Source: Candidatus Electrothrix aarhusensis
Lineage (GTDB): Bacteria; Desulfobacterota; Desulfobulbia; Desulfobulbales; Desulfobulbaceae
Direction: 5' to 3'
Assembly (NCBI GenBank): GCA_004028505.1
Contig: MTKO01000034.1
Coordinates: 62,001-126,000, forward strand
DNA: 64,000 nt
Positions 18,511-26,928 of the stretch are shown piece after piece. The position numbers and the translations under genes are program-made. Under the pieces are notes generated by a model. It was not told where the DNA came from, ran no database searches, and saw only the letters and a program-made list of their open reading frames with translations. How positions within the stretch are numbered: position 1 is the stretch's first letter; every line of letters starts with the position of its first letter.

Positions 18511-21500
18511 ATCGGCAATCGAATTTGGTTAGATGAAAATGGAGACGGTGTACAGGATGCCGGTGAGGCCGGGATTTCCGGTGTGACCGTATATATTGAT
18601 GATGACGGCACTGCCGGGTACTCTGCTGGAGACACTCAGGTGGTGACGGACAGTAATGGTAATTACCTGCTTAAAGGGGTTACTCCGGGTACCCATGAGG
18701 TAACGGTGAAGTCGGACACCCTACCAGCAGGGCTGGCAGTTAATCCCACTTATGATGAAAACGGCATTGGCACATCTCATCAGACAGATGTCATTCTGAG
18801 TGCGGGCAATACCCATACCACTGCCGACTTCGGCTATAACTGGGTTTCACCGACTGATACTGATAGTCCGACTGCTGGCGCAACCGGTGCCATTGGAGAC
18901 CGTATCTGGAATGATGCTGATGGTGACGGTGTACAGGATCCAGGTGAATCCGGTATAAAAGGCGTGACTGTTACCCTGTTGACTGATGACAACGGCGACG
19001 GTCTATATGGTGGAGTCGGAGATAATTTGACACCTTTAACCACTACAACCGATGCAACCGGTCGTTATATCTTTGATGACCTTGCACCAGGTAGCTATGT
19101 CATTGAGACAACTCCACCGGGCGGTTATACCCAGACTGGCGATCCTGATGAGCCGGGTGTTATCGCTACGTTAGGCGACAACAGAACAACAGACCCTGTG
19201 GTTCTCGCACCGGGCGATGTCTATGTTAATGCTGATTTTGGGTATAAGGCAGCTGGTTCAACCTCGACAATTGGCGACCGGATCTATCTGGATGCCGACG
19301 GTGACGGAACCGATGACGGTCTCGGCACGGAACCGGGTTTCGCTGGCGTGACTGTAGCTCTGAAAAACAGTTTAGATGAAATTATCGCTTATGATGTCAC
19401 CGATAAAGACGGGAAGTATCTCTTCCCTGGCCTGCCTTCCGATACATATACTGTGGAGGTGACGGATACCCGTAATGTGCTTGGTCAGTTCACGCAAACC
19501 GGTGATCCCGGCGGTAGCGGCAGCCTTGATAATGCGCATACCTTGCCTCTGATTGCCGGAACAGACTACCTTGATGCTGATTTTGGTTATGCCCCTAAAG
19601 GTCATACTAATGGTGAAGGGTTGATCGGCGACACCGTGTATCTTGATCTGAACAACGACGGTAATCCCGATGCCGGGGAGGGTATGGAAGGCGTGACTGT
19701 CAATCTTTGTGCTGATGCGGCCTGTATAACTCCCTTGGCAAGTACAGTTACGAATCAGAACGGTCAGTATAGTTTCGGTAATCTGCCTGACGGGAATTAT
19801 TCGGTTCAAGTGGATACAAGTACACTGCCCGGAACCGGTCTGGTCAACACCAAAGATCAGGACGGAGATAACGATAATAAAACTCCAACTACAATCAGCG
19901 GTGGAAGTATCCATCTGGATCGCGATTTCGCCTATCAGAAGACCTCTAATCCTAACACGATATCAGGAACCATCTGGAAGGATGCCAATGCAGACGGCAC
20001 GTTGAACGATACCGGAAAGGGATTTTCCGGTATCACGGTTGTTCTCCGTGATGCAACCACTGGTAATATCGTTGCAACCACCACCACTGATTCAAACGGT
20101 GACTACAGTTTCAGCAATCTGCCGGACGGCACTTATACTGTGGATGTGGATGATCAGGACGGTAGCTTGGAAGGCTTCTTGCACAGCGACGGACCAAATG
20201 ACGGTGCGGACGACAACAGCCAGGTCAACGGCTACAGCATCAATGTCAGCGGAGGCGAAACCAACAACACCGGCGATTTCGGTTATAATTATCCCCTTTC
20301 CACCTATGCCGTAGTGAGCACCTTTGATGCCTATATCAATGCGGACAATAAAGTGGTCCTGGAATGGACAACAGCCAGTGAGATAGGTACGCTAGGCTTC
20401 TTGCTGGAGCGCTTGAACGAACAGAGTGGCAAGTATCAGACGGTTACTAAAAAACTATTGCCCGGCATGCTCAGTCCGCCGCATGGTGGCACCTATCGTT
20501 ACATTGACAAGGCCGCCAAACCAGGTAGAAAGTATACCTATCGCGTGGTTGAGGTGGCGGTCAATAGCCAGGGAACGATTTCTGATCCCTACACCGTGCA
20601 GGCAAGTAAATCATTGCCGGTGAACAGTCATATGTTTGCAGGCGGTTCGGAAGGATATTCCTTGACGCACCAAGATTTTTCCAAAAAACAACTTCGGCGT
20701 TTTGCGGCACGCGGTAAAATCGCTTTTGAGCTTGCTGCGGCAAAGCGAAACAAGACTGGAAATATTTTGAAAGTTCCGGTCAGCAAAAGCGGGATGGTTT
20801 ATCTGGCCGCCACTGAGCTGGCAGCCTCATCCGGTATTCCTCATAGTCAGGTTGTTCAGTATCTGAAGGGCGGAAAATGCCTAGTGACCTTGGCCGGAGC
20901 CTCTGTCTCCCTGATAACAGCCAATACCGGTTCAGGTATTTGGTTCTACGGGCAAGCTCCAGATCGGAACGATATTGGGCAAAACGTCTACCTTCTTGAA
21001 TTGGGCAAAAAAGGCGTGAAGGTGAAAAACATGTCGGGTCGTGCGAAAGAAGTTGTTGCTGAAGAGCGATCTTTCGTCGCTCGGGCCAAGGTTGAGGAGA
21101 ACCACCAGCCTATTCATCTATATATCAATACCCCGGTGAAGGATTTCTGGGCCTGGGAGTATATGTTCGCTTATGGCACTGAGGCTTCACTGAATCATAA
21201 TGTGGATTCTCCGTATATGACTGGAGAGGGCGAAGTTGTCCTGACGGTGAACCTTGTCGGAATGACGAACAGTAATTCTGGGCAGGAGGCCCCGTATAAG
21301 GTCGCGGTTTTTCTGAACGACGTTGAGGTCGGTATAGCGGAATGGTCGGAGCAGGGCGATTATACGTTCCAAGGTAAAGTTTCTGCTGATCTGTTGCGGG
21401 AAGGCGGCAACGAGGTACGGCTTGTTTCTCAATTGAACAGCGGCGTGGTCTATTCTTTCATTTATCTTGATTCCTTTGAGCTCGATTATCAGCGCAGCTA

Positions 21501-22839
21501 TCAGGCGGTAAACGGCGAACTGATCTTCGCTAATGCGGGGTATGATAGCATCACCGTTCAGGGGTTCAGTAGCAGTAATGTTCTGGCCCTTGATACTACA
21601 AATCCAAATAAACCCTTGCGGTTGCGGACCCTGCCAGGCAAGAATGAGGCTGGTGAGTACACAATCACTATTCTGGCCAAGCCAGAGCATAACTATTTCA
21701 TGACTGAAAATATCGGCCTGACAGTTTCCAGCGATATAACTGTTGACAGTCCCTCTCAACTGCACAATAGGGACAATCATGCGGATTATCTGGTGATCAG
21801 CCCGTTGAACATGATGTCCTCAGCGCAGCGGCTTGCCGATTATCGCGCGGCCCAAGGAATGACTGCGATGACCATTGATATTGAGGATATTCAGGATGAG
21901 TTCAGTCATGCTCTGGCCGCGCCGGAGGCGGTGCATGAATTTTTGGCCTATGTGTATGACAACTGGTCAATGCCACCACAGTATGTGGTGCTGATCGGCG
22001 ACGGTTCGTACGATTACAAGGATTATCTCGGCTATGGCTATCCTGTTGTGCCAACAGAACTGGTGGCGACTGAGGACGGCTTTTTCCCCAGCGATAACCG
22101 TTTTGCGGATGTTGTCGGTGATGACGGGATTCCAGAATTTGCCATAGGCAGGATTCCAGTTGTTAACAGCCTGGAGCTTAATGAATATATTGAGAAGCTG
22201 ATCAGCTACGAGCAGGGGGCCTCTTATGGAGAAAATTCGGTCTTGAACCTAGTAACAGACAGAACGGATTCCACAGCTGGGGATTTTCGTGCCAGTGCGG
22301 ATAAGGTCGCTGAGCTCATGCCGAAGAGTTTTTCCGTGAACCGTCTTGATGCGAGCAGCTTGGGTAACGGCGGAACCCATTCCGGGGTTGCGGCTGCGTT
22401 GCGGCAGGGAGGTGGAATTATGCATTACATAGGGCATAGTTCTCTGATAGCCTTCGGTCGGAGCAGCTCCCTGTTGACCGCCTCTGAGATAGAATCCATG
22501 AGTGATACAGGATCTCCTTTGTTGATGGTGAGTATGGCCTGTTCCACAGCGAGTTTTGGCTACCCGGCAATGAGGAGTATCGGTGAAGCAGCCGTGCTGC
22601 AAGCGGATGGCGTGGCGGCTGGTTTTTTCGGGGCCACTGGCCTGTCCAAAAATTATCTTGCCGATGTTATGGCCGAGGGCTTTTATCGAGGCCTGCTTGA
22701 TCCGGCCACCTCCGGGGTTGGCGATGCGGTTGTGAAGGCTAAGCGTGATTATGCTGCTCAGGGACTGAGCAATGATCCGCTTTATATTTACAATTTTCTT
22801 GGTGACCCTGCGATGTCGGTGCCTGCTGGCAGTCGTTGA
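18358..22839 (+). CDS. Giant surface protein, fragment 4: SdrD-B-like repeats and C25 gingipain-like protease
   Basis: The first ~640 residues hold the end of one SdrD-B-like module and about five more (calcium-loop motifs DENGDGVQDAGE, DADGDGVQDPGE, DLNNDGNPDAGE). A fibronectin-type-III-like segment (VLEWTTASEIGTLGFLLER) and a pro-domain-like beta region follow. The last ~350 residues are a peptidase C25 domain: DYLVISP, VVLIGDGSYDYKDY, then the catalytic His in HYIGHSS (codon 22435-22437) and the catalytic Cys in SMACSTASFG (codon 22540-22542). Gingipain-like enzymes are secreted cysteine proteases. The protein ends NFLGDPAMSVPAGSR with no sorting tail I recognise. Architecture is read directly; a role in surface processing or attachment is inferred. 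Confidence 0.85.
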   Translation: MIVETNLTNHSSVFDKDGDTSDPTANRIPVIATAGGNHSGNDFLDVQDPGSIGNRIWLDENGDGVQDAGEAGISGVTVYIDDDGTAGYSAGDTQVVTDSNGNYLLKGVTPGTHEVTVKSDTLPAGLAVNPTYDENGIGTSHQTDVILSAGNTHTTADFGYNWVSPTDTDSPTAGATGAIGDRIWNDADGDGVQDPGESGIKGVTVTLLTDDNGDGLYGGVGDNLTPLTTTTDATGRYIFDDLAPGSYVIETTPPGGYTQTGDPDEPGVIATLGDNRTTDPVVLAPGDVYVNADFGYKAAGSTSTIGDRIYLDADGDGTDDGLGTEPGFAGVTVALKNSLDEIIAYDVTDKDGKYLFPGLPSDTYTVEVTDTRNVLGQFTQTGDPGGSGSLDNAHTLPLIAGTDYLDADFGYAPKGHTNGEGLIGDTVYLDLNNDGNPDAGEGMEGVTVNLCADAACITPLASTVTNQNGQYSFGNLPDGNYSVQVDTSTLPGTGLVNTKDQDGDNDNKTPTTISGGSIHLDRDFAYQKTSNPNTISGTIWKDANADGTLNDTGKGFSGITVVLRDATTGNIVATTTTDSNGDYSFSNLPDGTYTVDVDDQDGSLEGFLHSDGPNDGADDNSQVNGYSINVSGGETNNTGDFGYNYPLSTYAVVSTFDAYINADNKVVLEWTTASEIGTLGFLLERLNEQSGKYQTVTKKLLPGMLSPPHGGTYRYIDKAAKPGRKYTYRVVEVAVNSQGTISDPYTVQASKSLPVNSHMFAGGSEGYSLTHQDFSKKQLRRFAARGKIAFELAAAKRNKTGNILKVPVSKSGMVYLAATELAASSGIPHSQVVQYLKGGKCLVTLAGASVSLITANTGSGIWFYGQAPDRNDIGQNVYLLELGKKGVKVKNMSGRAKEVVAEERSFVARAKVEENHQPIHLYINTPVKDFWAWEYMFAYGTEASLNHNVDSPYMTGEGEVVLTVNLVGMTNSNSGQEAPYKVAVFLNDVEVGIAEWSEQGDYTFQGKVSADLLREGGNEVRLVSQLNSGVVYSFIYLDSFELDYQRSYQAVNGELIFANAGYDSITVQGFSSSNVLALDTTNPNKPLRLRTLPGKNEAGEYTITILAKPEHNYFMTENIGLTVSSDITVDSPSQLHNRDNHADYLVISPLNMMSSAQRLADYRAAQGMTAMTIDIEDIQDEFSHALAAPEAVHEFLAYVYDNWSMPPQYVVLIGDGSYDYKDYLGYGYPVVPTELVATEDGFFPSDNRFADVVGDDGIPEFAIGRIPVVNSLELNEYIEKLISYEQGASYGENSVLNLVTDRTDSTAGDFRASADKVAELMPKSFSVNRLDASSLGNGGTHSGVAAALRQGGGIMHYIGHSSLIAFGRSSSLLTASEIESMSDTGSPLLMVSMACSTASFGYPAMRSIGEAAVLQADGVAAGFFGATGLSKNYLADVMAEGFYRGLLDPATSGVGDAVVKAKRDYAAQGLSNDPLYIYNFLGDPAMSVPAGSR

Positions 22840-22852
22840 ACTTTTCGTAAAG

Positions 22853-22877
22853 TTTTCCCCGGCCTTGCCGGGGGAAA
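22853..22877 (+). terminator. GC-rich hairpin after the giant gene
   Basis: TTTCCCCGGC and GCCGGGGGAAA form a strong stem with a three-base loop, 14 bases after the stop codon. Only a weak T-rich stretch follows, so termination strength is uncertain. Confidence 0.6.
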
Positions 22878-23055
22878 TCTTCCTTTCGCTACGCCATGTC
22901 TGGCAATTCTAACCTTTTGATCATGTTAGTTGTGAAGGTTAGGTTCGTTGTATAGAATGTCTCTTACCTTCTCTTCCCTTGATGTTTTTTTAGTAATAAC
23001 CGTTTTGTAAATGTTGCCGTAATGACAATGTGCCGGAGTTGTAAAATACTGGTTG

Positions 23056-23084
23056 TTGACATTGTGGAATTTGACAATTATATT
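23056..23084 (+). promoter_or_regulatory. Sigma-70-type promoter of the PqqD / radical SAM locus
   Basis: TTGACA at 23056-23061, a 17-base spacer and TATATT at 23079-23084, about 50 bases upstream of the first gene of the locus. It is the best promoter match in this part of the window. Confidence 0.65.
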
Positions 23085-23135
23085 GGAAAAAAGCTAACCT
23101 AAAAATATAAGGCAACGCGCAAATTATCCAAGTTG

Positions 23136-23438
23136 ATGAATATAAAAATAAAGCTTAACAGCATTTATAGACAGGCCGATAATATTGTCACCCGCAAGGT
23201 AATGGACGAGACCCTGCTGGTGCCTATATCTGGTGATCTTGCCTCTATGGATGAGTTGTACACTCTGAATGATACCGGAGCCTTTATCTGGCAGGCCCTT
23301 GACGGAACCCGTACCCTTGCCGAGATCGGAAAGCAGTTGGAGCAGGAGTATGATACACCGTTGGAGGCTATTGAGGTAGACATGCTGGAAATTATGAGTG
23401 GTCTGGCCGGTGCCGGTCTGATTGACGGCGAAGCCTGA
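23136..23438 (+). CDS. PqqD-like peptide-binding protein (RiPP recognition element)
   Basis: 100 residues from the ATG at 23136. The PqqD fold is clear: VMDETLLVPISGDLASMDELYTLN strand region, TGAFIWQALDGTRTLAEI, then a winged-helix half ending MSGLAGAGLIDGEA. PqqD-type proteins bind the leader of a ribosomally made precursor peptide and present it to a radical SAM enzyme. The stop overlaps the start of the radical SAM gene (TGATG, one-base overlap), so the two are translationally coupled. It is the first gene after the promoter at 23056. It is not the PQQ pathway protein itself: no pqqA, B, C or E gene lies nearby. Confidence 0.88.
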   Translation: MNIKIKLNSIYRQADNIVTRKVMDETLLVPISGDLASMDELYTLNDTGAFIWQALDGTRTLAEIGKQLEQEYDTPLEAIEVDMLEIMSGLAGAGLIDGEA

Positions 23439-24568
23439 TGGATGACTCTCTGGAAAAAAAATGCTTAGGAGGGGAGGGGAATGACTTAGCTCGTTATTTT
23501 GCTCGGGCAGCGGTGACTCATACCCCTTTATCTGTTTCTTTTGAGTTGACACATCGCTGCAATTTTCGTTGTGTTCATTGCTATCTTGGTGATCAGGAGG
23601 CAATTCATAAACATCGGCATCGAGAACTTGATACAGATACGATACTCGGTCTGCTGGACGAAATGGTGGAAGCAGGCACTTTGTTTTTGACCCTCACTGG
23701 CGGCGACCCCATGCTTCGGCCTGATTTTGTCAAGATTTATGAGCATGCGGTTCGCGCTGGTCTTTTAGTTTCAGTCTTATGTAATGGTTCTTTGATTACC
23801 AATGAGATTGTTCGTTCATTTGTCAGATATCCGCCAAGGATTGTTGATATTACCCTTTATGGAGCCACCCAGAATACCTTTGAGGCGATAACTCAAAAAG
23901 ATGGCTCATTTGCAGCATGTTTGAATAGTATAGAGCGGTTACGTAAGGCTAACGTGCGGTTGCATTTAAAGACCGTGGTTATGACGTTGAATTATAAGGA
24001 AATGCCTGCCATGCGAGCAATAGCTAAAGATATGGAACTGGAGTTTCGGCATGACTGCATGCTTCATCCTGTTGTTGCCAATTCAGATAATGCCGGACGC
24101 ACGAACGGTGGTGGGGATATTTTACGTTTACGTATACCTCCTGAATGGGCTGTGGAAACAGACTTTGAAGTTAAGGAGCTAGCTCGCTCCTTAGCAGAAT
24201 TGGTAAAGAAATTGGATGGTAAAAAAGTGTCTGAGGAGCTGTACCAATGTCAGGCCGGAAAGATATCCTGTCATATTGATCCGTACGGTATAATGCAACC
24301 CTGCTTGATAACTCCTTCTCATTCTACTATTCGGGCGGTAGATGGAATAAAGGCTGGTTGGAAAAAGCTGTATGAAGCATTTTCAGCATCGTCAGCTGTT
24401 GAGTCGTTTTCTTGTAAATTGTGTGAGGATAAGATTATTTGTCCTGCATGTCCAGGCTCTTTTGTTTTGGAAACAGGGCGACCTGAACAAGCGGCAGAGT
24501 ACTATTGTCAATATACGGCGTTACGTCGAGAAAAAATGAGAAGTCTTTCCAGGAAAGAGGTAACATGA
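23438..24568 (+). CDS. Radical SAM/SPASM peptide-modifying enzyme
   Basis: 376 residues. The radical SAM 4Fe-4S motif is CNFRCVHC (after FELTHR), followed by the LTGGDPMLRPDF strand-loop that contacts SAM. The C-terminal third carries the SPASM/twitch cysteines: CQAGKISCHIDPYGIMQPC and then CKLC, CPAC and a late Cys, enough for auxiliary Fe-S clusters. Enzymes of this group make C-C, thioether or ether crosslinks, or other radical modifications, in precursor peptides. The upstream PqqD-like gene supplies leader recognition and the downstream gene (ATGA overlap at 24565-24568) encodes the likely substrate. The chemistry performed cannot be told from sequence. Confidence 0.9.
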   Translation: MDDSLEKKCLGGEGNDLARYFARAAVTHTPLSVSFELTHRCNFRCVHCYLGDQEAIHKHRHRELDTDTILGLLDEMVEAGTLFLTLTGGDPMLRPDFVKIYEHAVRAGLLVSVLCNGSLITNEIVRSFVRYPPRIVDITLYGATQNTFEAITQKDGSFAACLNSIERLRKANVRLHLKTVVMTLNYKEMPAMRAIAKDMELEFRHDCMLHPVVANSDNAGRTNGGGDILRLRIPPEWAVETDFEVKELARSLAELVKKLDGKKVSEELYQCQAGKISCHIDPYGIMQPCLITPSHSTIRAVDGIKAGWKKLYEAFSASSAVESFSCKLCEDKIICPACPGSFVLETGRPEQAAEYYCQYTALRREKMRSLSRKEVT

Positions 24569-24747
24569 TGGGTAATGATAAAAAAGATAATGATCAAAAT
24601 AAGGCAAGAGAGGGAATAAAGCGAAAACGGCAGTATGAGCCGCCCAAATTGACAGCCGTTTCCTTGTTTGCCGATCAGGTTCTTGGTGTATGTAATAAGC
24701 TACCAAATACTACATCTACATGTGATCTGTTAGCTTTTATGTCTTGA
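24565..24747 (+). CDS. Candidate RiPP precursor peptide
   Basis: 60 residues (a start three bases later is equally possible), directly coupled to the radical SAM gene by an ATGA overlap. The first ~25 residues are very polar and Lys-rich. Then comes YEPPKLTAVSLFADQVLGVC, which has the Y-x-x-P-x-L ... hydrophobic ... VLG-C layout seen in many leaders that pair with PqqD-like proteins. The short C-terminal core (CNKLPNTTSTCDLLAFMS) has two Cys separated by ten residues plus several Thr, Ser and Asn as possible modification sites. Size, position and leader character all argue for the substrate of this locus. I do not recognise the peptide family by name. Confidence 0.75.
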   Translation: MMGNDKKDNDQNKAREGIKRKRQYEPPKLTAVSLFADQVLGVCNKLPNTTSTCDLLAFMS

Positions 24748-24770
24748 GAAATGTCGTGGTTGGATGCCCT

Positions 24771-25706
24771 ATGCCTAATGACCATTCTCTGTTATTCAAG
24801 AAGAAATCTTCTCGCTATACTACGTTTCAGCTCGGCGGGTTGACGATAGGTGTTGAGAACAGTGTTTGGCCAAGCTTGTTGAGAGAGGATCCGGCTGAAC
24901 ACGTATCTTTTCTTTGCTCCTCTAATTGTCTTGAAGCCGATGTTCAGATCTGTATGGAGATGGAATCGGTATATGAAAAAAGTGTTACTCCATCAGCGAT
25001 AGTATTTTCAGATAAGTATTATAGAATAAATGAGGTGTCGAACGGCTTTCAAGTGCTTCGTTACGGGGTGCAACAGCAGCAACGCCCGTATTTAACCATT
25101 CAGGCTGACCGGAATTTTTCAAATTTTATATACAGCTTTCATATACCCTCTTGTTGCTCTGAGAAAAAACAGACTATTTTTCCAGCTGTCTCCGCTTTGG
25201 ATGCTCTTCTTCTTAAGCATACTGTAATAAATCATCAGGGGCTGATTATTCATGCGGCAGGGGGGGCTATTCAGGGGAAAGGTATGGTTTTTTCGGCCCA
25301 TTCGGGAATAGGAAAATCGACAATTTGTCGCCTGCTCTCGCAGTCGCAGGGAAACATTCTTTTTAGTGAGGAGAGGATAATAATTCGTTCTCATGAGATA
25401 GGTTGGAAGGTATGGGGGACTCCTTGGCATGGGGAAAGTAAGATAGCTTTGAATGAATCAGCTCCTTTTGCGGCCCTTATTTTTCTTCGTCAAGCACAAG
25501 AAACTGCTATAACCCGTCTGCATCCTTCTGATGCCCTACGCCGCTTACTACAAACTACGTCTATTCCTTGGTATAATGAAGAATGGATGAGCAAGGGCCT
25601 TGCAGTTTGTGAAACTTTACTTCAGAATATTCCTGTATTTGAGCTAGCCTTTAGGCCTGATCGTAGTGCTGTGCAGGCTGTGGAGCGTCTTGCAGGTGAA
25701 CTGTGA
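24771..25706 (+). CDS. HprK-like P-loop kinase of the peptide locus
   Basis: 311 residues from the ATG at 24771; a TTG at 24744 that overlaps the peptide gene's stop is the alternative and would give tight coupling. The C-terminal half is a P-loop domain like HPr kinase: HAAGGAIQGKGMVFSAHSGI then GKST (Walker A). A later WGTPWHGE segment and a C-terminal PVFELAFRP follow the family pattern. The N-terminal half is a beta-rich domain with no known name. HprK-like proteins recur in PqqD-containing peptide clusters (lasso-peptide and others), where they may phosphorylate the precursor. The role here is inferred from context. Confidence 0.75.
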   Translation: MPNDHSLLFKKKSSRYTTFQLGGLTIGVENSVWPSLLREDPAEHVSFLCSSNCLEADVQICMEMESVYEKSVTPSAIVFSDKYYRINEVSNGFQVLRYGVQQQQRPYLTIQADRNFSNFIYSFHIPSCCSEKKQTIFPAVSALDALLLKHTVINHQGLIIHAAGGAIQGKGMVFSAHSGIGKSTICRLLSQSQGNILFSEERIIIRSHEIGWKVWGTPWHGESKIALNESAPFAALIFLRQAQETAITRLHPSDALRRLLQTTSIPWYNEEWMSKGLAVCETLLQNIPVFELAFRPDRSAVQAVERLAGEL

Positions 25707-25723
25707 TGTAAGAAAGGTATGGC

Positions 25724-26350
25724 ATGAAAAACAATGTATTGAAAAGTAGACACCAGTTTCTCATTTTGTCCTTCATAATGTTCTTTGCTGTTTCGGATTC
25801 GGCTGTTGCATCTGTTGCGTTATTTGAATCATTCGATTCAGTCCTCTTATGCGGTAAGCCAGAGGGCTGGACTGTGAATAATTTTGGAGTTGATGAGGGA
25901 TGGTATTTTAATGAAGGTTTACAATTTAATGAGACTGGTGCTAATGGTTGTTATGCCTTTGCTAAAAGCGATGAACAACCACAGTATATGGATACAGTCC
26001 TCGTGACTCCTTCAATCAATTGCTCGGCAACAGACTGCGAGATTTTGTCCTTTCGACATTATACACGCGCTGACAAATCGGAAACCACCTTTACAGTGGA
26101 AATTTCCACTGATGAGGGAGGGGTTTGGTCTGAGATATGGCGGAAAGAGCATGAAGGGGATACTAACGATCGAAAGCAAATAGAGTTTATAGATATTAAA
26201 GCGATAGCTGATGACCAACCGAATGTTCAACTTCGTTTTCATTATACAGCGGTTAATGATTGGGAGTGGCAGGTTGATGATGTAAAGGTCGCATCCAAGT
26301 TTAATTGGGTTCTGTTTCTACCAGCAATAATTGCCAAGACAAACCTATGA
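25724..26350 (+). CDS. Exported jelly-roll (cleaved-adhesin-like) protein with FNW-LFLP tail
   Basis: 208 residues: signal peptide (FLILSFIMFFAVSDSAVAS), then one ~150-residue beta domain (LFESFDSVLLCGKPEGWTV ... DTVLVTPSI ... DWEWQVDDVKV) that matches the cleaved-adhesin / MAM-like jelly rolls found next to gingipain-type proteases. It ends KFNWVLFLPAIIAKTNL. Almost the same tail closes the protein encoded at 26929-28005. The gene lies 17 bases after the kinase gene, and its stop overlaps the start of the S26-type peptidase (ATGA), so all belong to one transcript. Function unknown; probable surface or periplasmic location. Confidence 0.75.
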   Translation: MKNNVLKSRHQFLILSFIMFFAVSDSAVASVALFESFDSVLLCGKPEGWTVNNFGVDEGWYFNEGLQFNETGANGCYAFAKSDEQPQYMDTVLVTPSINCSATDCEILSFRHYTRADKSETTFTVEISTDEGGVWSEIWRKEHEGDTNDRKQIEFIDIKAIADDQPNVQLRFHYTAVNDWEWQVDDVKVASKFNWVLFLPAIIAKTNL

Positions 26351-26820
26351 GTACACCGGCAGTGATCAGTATCAGGGACCAGGGGGCTCTTGAGCTTATC
26401 CGTGTTTTGTTGCAGCAAGGTGTTACTGTCCGTTTACGGGTTTCTGGTATCTCCATGTTGCCGCTAATATCTGAGGGAGACTTAGTTGAAGTATCGCCTG
26501 TAGAAGAAAAAAAATTAAGAAGAGGCGATATTGTTTTTTTTTGCGATCAACAGGAAAATCCCTTTATTCATAGGTTGCATAGATGCCAATCTGATTTAGA
26601 TAATGTCCTTCTGGTACAAACCAAAGGTGATGCTTGTGCATGGTATGACCCAGCTATACCAATAAATCGAGTTTTGGGTCGGGTTCAACGTATTATGGGG
26701 GAGCGAGGCGCTACAGATCTGCGTGCCCCGATTATTCGCTGGCGAGCTCGTCTTCTCGTTGCTCGAACTACAAGTTTTTTTTTGTTGCGCAGAACTGTAA
26801 AAATGTATGGTCTTTTTTGA
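26347..26820 (+). CDS. S26-type signal-peptidase-like protease
   Basis: 157 residues from the ATG at 26347, which overlaps the stop of the preceding gene. SGISMLPLISEGD is the S26 catalytic-Ser box, followed by RRGDIVFF, FIHRLHR and LVQTKGDACAWYDP. The His in the HR segment together with TKGDA fits the Ser-His (SipW/Sec11-like) branch rather than the bacterial Ser-Lys LepB type. There is no long N-terminal membrane anchor; a weak hydrophobic stretch lies near the C-terminus (RTTSFFLLRR). Placed between two exported proteins with the same tail, it could process them or the modified peptide. That link is inference from position only. Confidence 0.75.
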   Translation: MSTPAVISIRDQGALELIRVLLQQGVTVRLRVSGISMLPLISEGDLVEVSPVEEKKLRRGDIVFFCDQQENPFIHRLHRCQSDLDNVLLVQTKGDACAWYDPAIPINRVLGRVQRIMGERGATDLRAPIIRWRARLLVARTTSFFLLRRTVKMYGLF

Positions 26821-26869
26821 CGTAATAACTTTATTGCTTTGTTGATTAAAAGTTCTTTCACCGAGTAAG

Positions 26870-26892
26870 TTATATAAACTTTATTTATATAA
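26870..26892. promoter_or_regulatory. 9-bp inverted repeat upstream of the Cna-B-like gene
   Basis: TTATATAAA at 26870-26878 and TTTATATAA at 26884-26892, perfect arms around a five-base centre, 37 bases before the start codon at 26929. It could be an operator or simply an AT-rich promoter core. Confidence 0.4.
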
Positions 26893-26928
26893 GGTCTGGT
26901 GGAATATTCCCCTTAAGGAGGTGGTGAA

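Noticed and set aside
24521-24706. 61-codon minus-strand frame opposite the precursor peptide
   Set aside because: Antisense shadow; the sense peptide has coupling and leader features.
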